Shown: positions 31,508 to 40,831 of the stretch, one piece after another | Position numbering within the stretch: position 1 is the stretch's first letter | How the letters are laid out: each line of letters opens with the position of its first letter | Origin: Candidatus Zemynaea palustris | GTDB taxonomy: Bacteria; Vulcanimicrobiota; Vulcanimicrobiia; Vulcanimicrobiales; Vulcanimicrobiaceae | Length of the DNA stretch: 64,000 nt | Reading direction: 5' to 3' | Assembly: GCA_003134695.1 (NCBI GenBank) | Contig: PLCB01000058.1 | Coordinates: forward strand, 62,001-126,000 | Notes under the pieces: model-generated | Databases searched by the model: none | What the model saw: only the letters and a program-made list of their open reading frames with translations | What the model was told of the DNA's origin: nothing | Program-made: the position numbers and the translations under genes

Positions 31508-31511
31508 GCCG

Positions 31512-32159
31512 CTAGGGTGCGAGGCGCAAAATGCGCCATCCTTCCGGGGCACGGTCGTAAGCGATGCGGTCGTGGAGACGGTTGAGGCGGCCTTGCCAAA
31601 ACTCGAAGCGGGTTGGCCTGAGGCGATAGCCGCCCCAGAAGGGAGGACGGTCGACGTCCCGGCCCTCGAAGTCTCGCTCGTGTTTGCGTAGTTTCGCTTC
31701 GAGCGCGGCGCGATCGGCGACGGGCCGGCTCTGCGGCGAGGCCCAGGCACCGAGGCGATGGCCGCGCGGACGTTGCGCAAAGTAGGCGTCGGATTCGGCT
31801 GGTGCGATGCGCGCGACGTCGCCTTCGATGCGAACTTGGCGGTGTAGCGGTTCCCAGTAGAACAGTAGCGCGGCGGTTTGGTGGCTTTCGAGATCGGTCG
31901 CTTTGCGGCTCTCGTAATTGGTGAAGAACGTAAGGCCACGTTCGTCGAAGCCGCGTAGGAGTACCATACGCGCCGACGCGTGGCCATCTTTGCCGACGGT
32001 CGCCAACGCCATCGCGTTGGGCTCGAGGACGTCGTCGAGCGTCATCGCGTCGTTGAGCCAGCGTGCGAATTGCGCGAACGGATCGGCGTCGACGTTCGCT
32101 TCGTCGAGCGGAATCTCGGGATACGCGGGTCGATACGTTTCGATCGGCCGGTCTTTCAC
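31512..32159 (-). CDS. pdxH: Pyridoxamine 5'-phosphate oxidase
   Basis: FMN enzyme that makes pyridoxal 5'-phosphate from PNP or PMP. The chain has DPFAQFARWLNDAM, ALATVGKDGHASARMVLLRG, LTFFTNYESRKATDLESHQT and ends RFEFWQGRLNRLHDRIAYDR, the C-terminal signature. Its 215 residues are normal. It sits 3 bases after a BatA-like gene and 4 before the cytochrome c gene; this grouping has no obvious metabolic logic. Confidence 0.95.
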   Translation of the reverse strand: MKDRPIETYRPAYPEIPLDEANVDADPFAQFARWLNDAMTLDDVLEPNAMALATVGKDGHASARMVLLRGFDERGLTFFTNYESRKATDLESHQTAALLFYWEPLHRQVRIEGDVARIAPAESDAYFAQRPRGHRLGAWASPQSRPVADRAALEAKLRKHERDFEGRDVDRPPFWGGYRLRPTRFEFWQGRLNRLHDRIAYDRAPEGWRILRLAP

Positions 32160-32162
32160 GCG

Positions 32163-33086
32163 TTACGGGACCTTTCCGGTAGCGAGGCCGGCGAGGAAGG
32201 TTGCGAGCAACAGCACGCCGCCGGCGAGCGCGAGGGGCAGGCTCGCGTCGACACGCTTCTTCTCCCAAATGGTGTCGAGCGCGATGCGGCGGAACGTCGC
32301 GTTCAGCTCGCCGGCATTCGTCGCCTGCGCGTACGTCCCGGCGCCGTTGCTCGCGATCGTGCGCAGCGCGTTCTCGTCGATGTCGGCGAGTTGGTTCGTG
32401 CCGGGGATGATTTCGCCGCTGCCGTTGGTTCCGATGCCGACGGTGGAGATCACGATTCCGCGGGAACCGATTTGGCGCGACGCTTCGATCGGATCGACGC
32501 CGCGATTGTTCACGCCGTCGGTCAAGAGCACGATCGCGCGGCGGCCTTTGGCGGGGAGTTGCGTAGCGGCGGCTTCCAGCGCGTCGCCGATCGCGGTGCC
32601 ACCGTTCGCCGGCGGGATGCGGTCGAGTGCGTCGCGCGCGGCGTCGAGATCGTCGGTCGGTGCTTGGATGATGTTCGCGCCGGATGAAAACGACACGATG
32701 CCGACGCGCGTGCCGGGCGGGACGGCGTCGATGAACGCGCGCGCTGCGGCGCGAGCGGCGTCCCAGCGCGTCGGGGCGATGTCGCGCGCGCGCATCGAAC
32801 CCGAGGTGTCGATGCAAATCATCACGATGCCGTCGCGGGTCGGAACGTGGGCGATGAAGCGCGGACCGGCGAGCGAGATGGCGAGCGTCGCGACGCCGAT
32901 CAGCGCGGCCACGAGCATCGCCGCAGCGGGGAGGCGCGACGGCTTCATCGCACCGAGTGCGAAGTCGAGGTTGGAATAGACGAGCGCTTGCGCATCGCGG
33001 CGACGTTCGAGGGTGACGTAAAGCCACGCGAAGGCGGCGACCGCGAGTGCGGCGGCGGCGAGCCAGAGCGGATGGGCGAAGGTCAA
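32163..33086 (-). CDS. BatA-like membrane protein with a von Willebrand A domain
   Basis: A 307-residue protein with two N-terminal helices (FAHPLWLAAAALAVAAF and about 55-75), a vWA domain with the MIDAS motif CIDTSGSM near residue 95 and TDGVNNRG, and a C-terminal helix near 285-305. This is the Bat/MoxR-associated layout, in which vWA proteins act with a MoxR ATPase and a DUF58 protein as an envelope chaperone-like system. The start overlaps the WtpA-like gene stop (ATGA). The MoxR gene of this window is 9 kb away in another operon. Confidence 0.87.
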   Translation of the reverse strand: MTFAHPLWLAAAALAVAAFAWLYVTLERRRDAQALVYSNLDFALGAMKPSRLPAAAMLVAALIGVATLAISLAGPRFIAHVPTRDGIVMICIDTSGSMRARDIAPTRWDAARAAARAFIDAVPPGTRVGIVSFSSGANIIQAPTDDLDAARDALDRIPPANGGTAIGDALEAAATQLPAKGRRAIVLLTDGVNNRGVDPIEASRQIGSRGIVISTVGIGTNGSGEIIPGTNQLADIDENALRTIASNGAGTYAQATNAGELNATFRRIALDTIWEKKRVDASLPLALAGGVLLLATFLAGLATGKVP

Positions 33087-34042
33087 CGCAATACGCTCTG
33101 CAAGCTTGTGGGGATCGCGTCGCGATTGCCGACGACCTGGACGCGGGCGAGGACCGTCATGCCCCCGCGCGCCAGCACCGCGCGACCGTCGCCGGAGAGG
33201 AGAAACGCGATGAATTCGGCGGCGGCGGCGCGGTTCGGCGCCGCAGATGGGATCGTCAGCGCGTAGGCGGCCGGCGCGCCGACGTGTTTCTTGCCGTCGA
33301 TCGTGACGCTCACCGTCGCGTACGTCTTAGCCTCGCGGGCGTCGCCGAGGTTCACCTGCTTCGGCAGCTCGAGTGCTGGCAGGTTGCGCTCGACGCTTTC
33401 GGTGGAATAGACGAACGCCGCATCTATATCGCCGCTCTCGAGCCGCACGAGCAACGGCCCGCCCGCTGGAAGTACTTGCGCGGGATTGCGGTCGTCACCG
33501 AGCACGCGTTCGGCAAGGCCTGCCACGTGCGCATAGCGCTCTAGCAATCGCATGGCGATGATCGTGCGATATCCTTTGGGGTCGAGCGCCGGATCGGTGC
33601 GCCCTAAGTGCAGATGCGGCTGGGAGAGCACATCGACCAGGCTGCGGCGCGAGCGCGCGACGTCGAGAAAACTTTCCTTGTAGGGCGACGCCGGCGAGTA
33701 GGCAAGAACCAAGCGCGTCGTCCCGAAAACACTGTACCACGAGACGAGATTTCCGTTCGGCGCGCCCATCAAGGAATCGATCACGACGGGGTCGGCGCTG
33801 ATGAATACGTCCGGCGAACGAAACCCTGCGCGAATCAAGTTGGCGAGCTCGACCGAGCCTTTGCCTTCGCCGTGAACCTCGAGGCCGCGCTTCGCTGCAA
33901 GCGGTACGAGGGTACGCTCCATTATCGTCACGAGCGAACCGGCGTATAAAACGTTGACGCTCTCGGCGGCTCGCGCTCGCTCGACCGTCGTGCAGAGAAG
34001 TGTCGCTCCGGCGCAGAGTGCAAAATCACGACGGGATAACAT
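33083..34042 (-). CDS. WtpA-like extracellular substrate-binding protein
   Basis: A 319-residue protein with a Tat-type or Sec signal MLSRRDFALCAGATLLCTTV. The mature part is a type II periplasmic-binding fold: NVLYAGSLVTIMERTLVPLA, GEGKGSVELANLIRAGFRSP and DVFISADPVV are close to WtpA (tungstate/molybdate binding). No permease or ATPase gene is adjacent, so it is an orphan. Its place between DUF58 and BatA-like genes is odd for a transporter subunit. Oxyanion binding is inference from the family. Confidence 0.82.
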   Translation of the reverse strand: MLSRRDFALCAGATLLCTTVERARAAESVNVLYAGSLVTIMERTLVPLAAKRGLEVHGEGKGSVELANLIRAGFRSPDVFISADPVVIDSLMGAPNGNLVSWYSVFGTTRLVLAYSPASPYKESFLDVARSRRSLVDVLSQPHLHLGRTDPALDPKGYRTIIAMRLLERYAHVAGLAERVLGDDRNPAQVLPAGGPLLVRLESGDIDAAFVYSTESVERNLPALELPKQVNLGDAREAKTYATVSVTIDGKKHVGAPAAYALTIPSAAPNRAAAAEFIAFLLSGDGRAVLARGGMTVLARVQVVGNRDAIPTSLQSVLR

Positions 34043-34072
34043 CTTTGCGCCGCTTCGATATGGAGCCGCCGG

Positions 34073-34888
34073 TTACCGGCCAATGCCGAAGGCTTCGAAG
34101 AGCGAATCCTCGATGCCGCGATCGTCGGCGAGCAGTGCGGCGCGGATGCCCATCCGCAGAAGCGCTCCGAGCGTGCGGCGTTCGCGCGCGGCGACGGCTT
34201 CGGCGTAGCGCGCACGTTCGGGCGGGCCGATGAAGTAGCGGCCTTGTTTTCCGGTTTCGGCGTCGCGCAGGCGAACGAAGCCGCCGAGCGGCAGGCCGTT
34301 ACGCCACGGGTCGGCGACGACGAGAGCCGCGAGATCGAAGCGTGCGGCGCAGGCGCGCACGAGCGGTTCGAGCGTCGCGGACTTCTCGAGCGAATCGAAT
34401 TCGAAGAAATCAGAGACGATCAAGAGATGCGCCTCGCGAGGAAGCGCCGCGAGCGCGATGTCGAGCGTGGTTGCGAACGACGTGCCGGGTGTTTCGTCGC
34501 GTTCGAGACAGAGGCGCGCCGCGACGCGGCCGCGCAGATCGCGCGCGAAGACGAGGCCGTCGCGCGTTACGCGCGCACAGCGATCGTCGTCGATCGCGGC
34601 GTCGTACCAGAACGCCGCCGCCTCGCCGGCGAGCGCGTAGTTGCTCTTCTTCCTTCCGACGAACATCGAGGCCGAGGCGTCGAGCGCGGTCGCAAGCGTG
34701 AGGGCGTGATCTTCGAAGACGACGCGCGTCTGCAGCGCGCCGGCGCGCGCCGTCGCGGCCCAGTCGATGCGGCGCGGATCGTCGCCGCTCACATAGGCGC
34801 GCAATTCGGCGAACTCGTATCCGTCGGAGCGACGTTTGACCGGCGCGCCGCTGCCGCGCACTCCCGGCCGCTTGCGGCCGGTGAGCAT
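34073..34888 (-). CDS. DUF58 protein of a MoxR-type module
   Basis: A 271-residue soluble protein. KRRSDGYEFAELRAYVSGDD, then PRRIDWAATARAG is the defining DUF58 segment, followed by a vWA-like stretch with LDASASMFVG. DUF58 proteins occur beside moxR and vWA genes. It sits 29 bases after the SpoIIE gene and 30 before the WtpA-like gene. Confidence 0.88.
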   Translation of the reverse strand: MLTGRKRPGVRGSGAPVKRRSDGYEFAELRAYVSGDDPRRIDWAATARAGALQTRVVFEDHALTLATALDASASMFVGRKKSNYALAGEAAAFWYDAAIDDDRCARVTRDGLVFARDLRGRVAARLCLERDETPGTSFATTLDIALAALPREAHLLIVSDFFEFDSLEKSATLEPLVRACAARFDLAALVVADPWRNGLPLGGFVRLRDAETGKQGRYFIGPPERARYAEAVAARERRTLGALLRMGIRAALLADDRGIEDSLFEAFGIGR

Positions 34889-34917
34889 CGCCGTGCGCAG
34901 CCGCGCGGCGAGCGGAT

Positions 34918-36210
34918 TCAGCTGCCGCTACGGCCCGCGAGGACCGGCTCGGGGACAGAGCCGCGCGCTTGCGCGCGCGGTTCATAGCGCACGACGAGGA
35001 TCGCGAGGTCGTCGCCGATACGTCGGCTGCGACGGCGCAAGCGGCGGACGATCGCGTCGGCGGTGCCTTGCGCGCTGGCTTCGATCTCTTCGAGCCACTG
35101 GCGCACGCCGTTGGCCTCGAGCATGCGTCCGCGCGCGTCGCGCGATTCCGTAAGCCCGTCGGTCGTTATGACGAGCGCGTCGCCGGGCTGCAGTCGAACC
35201 GTTTGCGAGGTGTATTCGGTGTCGGCGACGACGCCGACGAGCGGACCGGTCGGAGTCAGCGTCTGCACGCCTTTCTCGGTGCGCAGCCAGGCGGGTTCGT
35301 GCCCCGCCGACGCGTACGAGACTTCGCCGGTCTCGGTATCGATGATGCCGAGGAAGAGGACGACGAATGTCTCGTCGCTTTCGGCGTTGCGCGAATACAA
35401 CGACGAAAAACGCCCCAGCACGTTGCCCGGATCTTTCACTTCGCTGAGCAGCGTGCGGATGGCGTACTTGATGAAGGCGGTATCGACGGCTGCGGCGACG
35501 CCCTTGCCGCTGACGTCGGCGACCAAGAACGAACCGAAGCGGCCATCGATGCTGTAGATGTCGAACAGGTCGCCGCCGATCTGCGAGCCTTCGGTCGCCG
35601 AGATCAAGACGCTGCCGATCTTGACGTTCGGGAGTTCAGTGCGGCGCGAGATGAAGGCGCGCTGGAGATTTTCGACCAGCGTGCGGCCCTCTTCGGCCCG
35701 CCGGCGCTGTCGCGCAGAAATGAAGGTGAAGAGCAGCGCGACGATCGCGAACAGAACGTTCGAGAGATTACGGTTGCGAACGTTGGCGTTGACGGAAGCC
35801 TCGAAACGCTTCTGCCCCAATGCTTCGAGAACGTGAAGTTGTTCGTTGAGCGTCTGAAAAGCCGCCACTGATTTTGGTGGAATCTGAAACGCCGGGGCGC
35901 GCTCGGCCGGATTCTCAGCGATCGCATCGATGCGCGCCAAGTCGCTTTCGAGAAGTTTCTCAAGCGCGCGTAATAGCACGGGCTTTGCACGACGCTCGAA
36001 TTGCTCGACTTCGAGCACCTCGGCGTCGCGTTGCGCAGCGACGACCGCCGATTGGTATTTGAAGGCGTCCTCCGTCGTCACGCCGCCCCAATAGGAGAGG
36101 TAGATCGCAACGGCGAGCGCCAGCACGAGGCCGACGGCGAGCGCGAACGTGTAGGGCAGCCCGGGTGAAGCGTCGCGAAGACGCGTGAGCGCGGTATCGA
36201 TGGCTCTCAT
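34918..36210 (-). CDS. Membrane SpoIIE-type PP2C phosphatase
   Basis: A 430-residue protein. Two helices (about 20-40 and 150-165) flank a periplasmic helical sensor domain of about 110 residues. A coiled linker leads to a PP2C/SpoIIE catalytic domain from about 190: GSQIGGDLFDIYSIDGRFGS, FLVADVSGKGVAAAV, ASAGHEPAWLR and GDALVITTDGLTE carry the metal-binding Asp and Gly residues. Such proteins reverse phosphorylation of anti-sigma-antagonists. No anti-sigma partner is in the window. It is the first gene of the operon that includes DUF58. Confidence 0.92.
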   Translation of the reverse strand: MRAIDTALTRLRDASPGLPYTFALAVGLVLALAVAIYLSYWGGVTTEDAFKYQSAVVAAQRDAEVLEVEQFERRAKPVLLRALEKLLESDLARIDAIAENPAERAPAFQIPPKSVAAFQTLNEQLHVLEALGQKRFEASVNANVRNRNLSNVLFAIVALLFTFISARQRRRAEEGRTLVENLQRAFISRRTELPNVKIGSVLISATEGSQIGGDLFDIYSIDGRFGSFLVADVSGKGVAAAVDTAFIKYAIRTLLSEVKDPGNVLGRFSSLYSRNAESDETFVVLFLGIIDTETGEVSYASAGHEPAWLRTEKGVQTLTPTGPLVGVVADTEYTSQTVRLQPGDALVITTDGLTESRDARGRMLEANGVRQWLEEIEASAQGTADAIVRRLRRRSRRIGDDLAILVVRYEPRAQARGSVPEPVLAGRSGS

Positions 36211-36310
36211 TTATGACGGTCGCGGTTCCATCCCCTTACCGGGCACGCCTGAGCAAGCAGCCCATCCCGAGCGGGACGGTCACTGCGGCCGGAAGAACGC
36301 GCCTCCGAGC

Positions 36311-37882
36311 ATGGCTCAGGCCGAAGTATGGCTCCTCGTCGGGCTGTTCAGCGTTACGATCCCGCTCGTGGCGCTCGCCCAGCGGGCGAATATCGCATAT
36401 CCGATCGTGTTGGTCGTCGGCGGACTCATCTTGGGATTCGTTCCAGGGTTGCCGCAGATCGAATTCGATCCGAATCTGGTCCTGCTCATCTTTCTTCCGC
36501 CGCTGCTCTACTGGGGAGCGATCACGGCGCCGACCGACGTGATGCGCGCGAACGCCGGACAGATCTGGCTGCTCGCGATTGGCCTTGTGATCGCGACGAC
36601 GGTGACGGTCGCGCTGATCGCGCACGCGAGCATCTCGCACCTCGCGTGGCCGATGGCGTTCGTGCTGGGAGCGATCGTCGCACCGACCGACGAACTCGCG
36701 GCACTGCCGGTGCTTCAAAAGATGCGCATGCCGCGCCATCTCGTCGCAATCGTCGTCGGCGAAAGTTTGCTGAACGACGCATCGTCGTTGATCCTCTATG
36801 CCGCCGCGCTCACGGCAGCGGTCACCGGCGTTTTCAGACTCGGACCGGATGTGCTGCAATTCTTTCTGGCCGGCGTCGGCGGCGTGGCGGTCGGTCTGGT
36901 CGTGGGACGGCTGGCAGTGGAAGGCTGGCGACGGATCAAGGACACGCAGTTGCAGGGCGTCATCTCGTTCAACTTGCCGTTCTTGGCGTATCTCCTGGCG
37001 CTGCGGCTCGGCCTCTCCGGCGTCCTCGCCGTCATCTTTGCGGGAATCTACGTGGGCCGGTTTACGCCGCTCGTCATCACCCCAGCGGCTCGACTGCAAC
37101 TGAGCGGCTATTGGGAGACCGTAGTCTTTTTGGCCAACGCGCTGCTCTTCTTGCTCGTCGGCATGCAGCTGCACGCGGTCGGTCACGCGGTTCTCGCGGA
37201 GTACTCGTGGCAGACCCTGCTGTGGTACGCATTCTTGGTCAACGCGACGGTGATCGTGACGCGTTTTGTTTGGGTGCTGGCTCAGGAATTCGTCCCGGTC
37301 ATCGGCGGCGCTTCGGAGCATCCCGGCGGCGATTGGAGGCATGCGTTGATCGCGGCGTGGTCGGGATTGCGTGGAGCGGTTTCGCTGGCCGCGGCGCTCG
37401 CGATTCCGGTCACGATGCTCGGCGGCGCGCACCTGCCGCATCGCGACCTCGTGATCTTCTTGACGTTCACGGTGATCGTGGTGACGATGGTCGGCGGCGG
37501 ATTGACGCTCCCGCTCGTGATTCGGCGGCTGGAGGTGGCCGACGGAAGCGCGGAACAAGACGAGGATGTGCAGCGCGGGATCGTGGGGATGTCGGAGGCG
37601 GCACTCACTCGGCTGGATCAGCTGCAACGCGACGGCCGCATCGACGCGGAGAATGCGCGCCGGCTTCGGCACGGCTACGAGCATCGGCGCCGTCATGCCG
37701 ACGGCCATCCAGAGGGCGAACGCGCCGCGTTCGACGCTGAGCTAGAGGTTCTGCATGCCGAACGAGCGGCGCTCGTCGAGATGCGCCAGCGCGGCGAGAT
37801 CGACAACGTCGTACTGCGCAGACTCCAACGCGTGCTGGATATCACCGAAGAACGACTTCGGCACGTCGCGACGACGGACTAA
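36311..37882 (+). CDS. Na+/H+ antiporter, CPA1 family
   Basis: A 524-residue protein from ATG 36311. About twelve membrane helices. Key motifs are IVAPTDELAALPVLQKMRMP and VGESLLNDASSLILYAAALT (the ND of the CPA1 core), and WSGLRGAVSLAAALAIPV. A 110-residue cytosolic tail, rich in Arg and Glu, ends the chain (DQLQRDGRIDAENARRLRHG). This is the NhaP/YjcE type that exchanges Na+ or K+ for H+ in the cytoplasmic membrane. Confidence 0.92.
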   Translation: MAQAEVWLLVGLFSVTIPLVALAQRANIAYPIVLVVGGLILGFVPGLPQIEFDPNLVLLIFLPPLLYWGAITAPTDVMRANAGQIWLLAIGLVIATTVTVALIAHASISHLAWPMAFVLGAIVAPTDELAALPVLQKMRMPRHLVAIVVGESLLNDASSLILYAAALTAAVTGVFRLGPDVLQFFLAGVGGVAVGLVVGRLAVEGWRRIKDTQLQGVISFNLPFLAYLLALRLGLSGVLAVIFAGIYVGRFTPLVITPAARLQLSGYWETVVFLANALLFLLVGMQLHAVGHAVLAEYSWQTLLWYAFLVNATVIVTRFVWVLAQEFVPVIGGASEHPGGDWRHALIAAWSGLRGAVSLAAALAIPVTMLGGAHLPHRDLVIFLTFTVIVVTMVGGGLTLPLVIRRLEVADGSAEQDEDVQRGIVGMSEAALTRLDQLQRDGRIDAENARRLRHGYEHRRRHADGHPEGERAAFDAELEVLHAERAALVEMRQRGEIDNVVLRRLQRVLDITEERLRHVATTD

Positions 37883-37886
37883 GGGC

Positions 37887-38501
37887 GTGTTCGACGGAAC
37901 GTTTTGGGACGAGCTCTACCGCTCGCGCAGCGCAGTATGGTCCGGCAATCCCAATATTCATTTGGTCAATGAGGTGTCGGACCTCACTCCTGGCAGCGCA
38001 CTCGACGTCGGTTGCGGGGAAGGCGCGGACGCGATTTGGCTGGCCGAGCGCGGCTGGCGGGTCACCGCAGCCGACATCTCCTCCGTTGCGTTGGAGCGCG
38101 CCCGGGCGGTCGTGGTCAGCGTCGACGTCGCGCGGCGCATCGACTGGCTACATACAGACCTGGTCGCAGGGGCGCCCCCCTCGGCTTCCTACGACCTGGT
38201 TTCCGCGCAGTTCATGCACCTGCCGAGGGCGCCGCGCGAATTGCTGTTCCGCCGACTCGCCGCTTCCGTCAAGCCACAGGGCACGCTGCTCATCGTCGGC
38301 CACCATCCCTCTGACCTTCAGACAACGGTTCCGCGCCCACCGAAGCCCGAGCTTTTCTACACCGCCGCCGACGTCGCGGCTTTACTCGAACCGAATAACT
38401 GGGACATCATCGTCGAGGTCTCCCGCGAGCGCAGCACCACCGACCCCGCCGGCCGAATCGTCACCATTCATGACGCGGTCCTCCGGGCACGCCGACGCTA
38501 A
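37887..38501 (+). CDS. SAM-dependent class I methyltransferase
   Basis: A 204-residue protein from GTG 37887, four bases after the antiporter stop. The motif I region GSALDVGCGEGADAIWLAER is typical, with FWDELYRSRSAVWSGNPNIH before it, a TehB- or thiopurine-methyltransferase-like opening. LVAGAPPSASYDLVSAQFMH has motif II/III features. The substrate is unknown. Its stop overlaps the end of the penicillin acylase gene on the other strand. Confidence 0.85.
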   Translation: MFDGTFWDELYRSRSAVWSGNPNIHLVNEVSDLTPGSALDVGCGEGADAIWLAERGWRVTAADISSVALERARAVVVSVDVARRIDWLHTDLVAGAPPSASYDLVSAQFMHLPRAPRELLFRRLAASVKPQGTLLIVGHHPSDLQTTVPRPPKPELFYTAADVAALLEPNNWDIIVEVSRERSTTDPAGRIVTIHDAVLRARRR

Positions 38502-40831
38502 GGGCGCAGTTCCAGCGTCTCCTTGGCGGCAGCGGTGACGGCGCGGTCGGTGAACGGAAGCGGGATGAGCGTGCCAGCAAGCCAGGGCGCGGCACCGTCG
38601 CGATAGTGCGGTGAGCCGGGTTGACCGGACTCGCCTTGCGGGATGATCATTCCACCGCCGTCCCAATTACCGACGTCCCACACGGCGCGGAAACTTTGCG
38701 TTACGCCCGAGCCTTGGACGTGTGGCGAATATCCGTCGCCGTTGCCGGGGAAGCGCGTGCCGTCCCACCAACCGATACCGAGGCTTGAGAATGGGTGGCG
38801 CGCGGTGCGCGCGCCGACGTCACCCCAGGTCGAACCGACGCGCTTCTGCACCTTCATCGTCGCAAGCACTTCGTGCGCGCTGTCGACGAGGAATTGCGCG
38901 TAATCGTCGTGCGGCACCCAACCCCGCGGGCGTTCGCGCAGGACGCGCAGCACGAGTTCGAGCGCGGTGCCGTAGTTTCCATCGAGATAGGCGGCGCCGA
39001 GATCGCGGCCGAGATGGATGCGAACGAGCCGTTCGCATGCGGTGCGGCGCAAGTACGACGCATACACCGCCGCTTTCGAATCGGATACGAAGCGGCCATC
39101 GAACGCGCGCAGCGCCTGTGCCATCGCGGCGAGTTGGGGATCGAGCGCCGGCCCTTTGCGGGCGAGAGCGGCGGCGGCGGCGCGAGCCAATTCGCGTTCG
39201 GCCAGCGAGGTCACGTCGGCTTGGATCGACGAGAAGTCGGCGACGTCGTAGTTCTTCATCGCGTGGAGACGCTGTGCGATCCGCGCGGCGCGATAGGGCG
39301 GCGCGAAGTTCGACGAGAGCCGGTAGCGATAGCCCGCGCCATACATCTGATTGTTCGCCGTGAAAACGAGCGCGTCGCGCGAAGGCGCGACCTTCGGTAG
39401 CTGCGCGTAGGGGACGACGCCGAGTTTCGCCGGCTCTTTGGCTCCGTCGTGCGCTTTGAGGCCCCATGCGTCATCGAGCCAGACATCGCCCGCGAGGGCG
39501 TAGCCGGCGTTACCCGCGTCGTCGGCGAAGACGAAGTTCTGCGCCGGGCCGGGATAGGCGTCAAGGACGCGGAACGCGGCGCGAACGTCGCGCGCTTGCG
39601 CCAGGTCGTAAAAGGTCTCGAAGCCGGCGCGCTTGTCGCGCTCGCCGGTCCACGCGACGGCGTAGCGCAGTGCGCCGCCGCCGACGACGAAGCCGTGACG
39701 CGTCGAGAGATAATCGCGCGTCGCGTTCTTTCCGAAGCGCACCTTGAAGATCTCGACGCGGTGCGTTGCACGAACCCAGCGTCCGCCGGCAAGGTATTCG
39801 TCGGAAGTGGCGTTGCGGAAGTGCTCGCGGTAGAGCGCGGTGGAAGCGATGGTTCCGTTGGTCGAGCCCCAGGCCAGGTGCGCGTTGTGACCGAGGATGA
39901 TGCCGGGGACGCCGGCGAGCGTCGCGCCGGCGACGTGCATCGTCGGCGACTCGAGCTCGGCGAGATACCAAACGCCGGGGATGTACAGGTCGAGGTGCGG
40001 ATCGTTGGCGAGCAGCGCGCGGTGCGTCGCGGTCAGCGCCGCACCGGCCGCGAAGTCGTTGCTACCCAAGCCTTCACGCGCCGATTCGCGTCTCAGCCCG
40101 AGCGGCGGCACATCGGGAAACGGGATGGAGCGCAAACGCGGCAAGGGCGCGAGCGGCGCCGGCTTCGTGCCGGCGATCGGAACGTCGTACTTCGGATCGG
40201 TCAACGGATAAAACGCGTTGCGAACCTCATCGCCGTAGGCGTCGCCGATCGCGATGCGGGTGCCGACGTCGTACCAGCGGTCGGCCAACGTCAAGACGGT
40301 CGACGTCGCGGCGAGCAGCGAATCGCGTGGCGTCCACGGTTCCGGCTGGTAACCGAGGATGCGAAACTCCGGCGGCAAAGGCCGGGTGTGCGTCGCGAAG
40401 TTCACGCCGTCGGCGAACGCTTGGAGATCGGCGCGCAGCGCCGGTTTCAGGAGACGTTCTTCTTCGGTGACGAGGCCAACCGGATCGAAGCTGCGCGAAT
40501 CTTCGTCGGTCGCGAGCGCTTTCGAGCCGAAGACCTCGGTCAATCGGCCGGCGACGACGCGGCGGTAGAAATCGATTTGAAAGAGGCGGTCGCTGCCTTG
40601 GAGGTAGCCCTCGGCGAAAAATGCGTCGCGCTCACTCTGCGCGCGAACGTGCGGGATGCCGCGCGCGTCGCGCACGATGCGCACCGGCGCGCGAACGCCC
40701 GTGCCGCTGAGGACGCCGGTCGCGTCGCGTCCGCCGGCGATCACGCCGGTTCCGATGTAGGCCGCGACGCCGACGACGATCAGGAGCAGCGGGACGAGCG
40801 CCACGCCGACGAGCTGCAGCAGCCGTTTCAT
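38498..40831 (-). CDS. Penicillin acylase family (peptidase S45) protein
   Basis: A 777-residue protein with an N-terminal membrane/signal helix (MKRLLQLVGVALVPLLLIVV). It is made as a precursor that cleaves itself: the N-terminal A-chain includes VRIVRDARGIPHVRAQSERD and LQGSDRLFQIDFYRR; the B-chain begins at Ser 257 in LGSNDFAAG, the N-terminal nucleophile. Later NDPHLDLYIPGVWY and LGHNAHLAWGSTN are family motifs. Related enzymes hydrolyse acyl-homoserine lactones or aryl amides. It is the last gene of the valS-pyr-moxR operon and overlaps the gene before it by 4 bases. Confidence 0.9.
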   Translation of the reverse strand: MKRLLQLVGVALVPLLLIVVGVAAYIGTGVIAGGRDATGVLSGTGVRAPVRIVRDARGIPHVRAQSERDAFFAEGYLQGSDRLFQIDFYRRVVAGRLTEVFGSKALATDEDSRSFDPVGLVTEEERLLKPALRADLQAFADGVNFATHTRPLPPEFRILGYQPEPWTPRDSLLAATSTVLTLADRWYDVGTRIAIGDAYGDEVRNAFYPLTDPKYDVPIAGTKPAPLAPLPRLRSIPFPDVPPLGLRRESAREGLGSNDFAAGAALTATHRALLANDPHLDLYIPGVWYLAELESPTMHVAGATLAGVPGIILGHNAHLAWGSTNGTIASTALYREHFRNATSDEYLAGGRWVRATHRVEIFKVRFGKNATRDYLSTRHGFVVGGGALRYAVAWTGERDKRAGFETFYDLAQARDVRAAFRVLDAYPGPAQNFVFADDAGNAGYALAGDVWLDDAWGLKAHDGAKEPAKLGVVPYAQLPKVAPSRDALVFTANNQMYGAGYRYRLSSNFAPPYRAARIAQRLHAMKNYDVADFSSIQADVTSLAERELARAAAAALARKGPALDPQLAAMAQALRAFDGRFVSDSKAAVYASYLRRTACERLVRIHLGRDLGAAYLDGNYGTALELVLRVLRERPRGWVPHDDYAQFLVDSAHEVLATMKVQKRVGSTWGDVGARTARHPFSSLGIGWWDGTRFPGNGDGYSPHVQGSGVTQSFRAVWDVGNWDGGGMIIPQGESGQPGSPHYRDGAAPWLAGTLIPLPFTDRAVTAAAKETLELRP

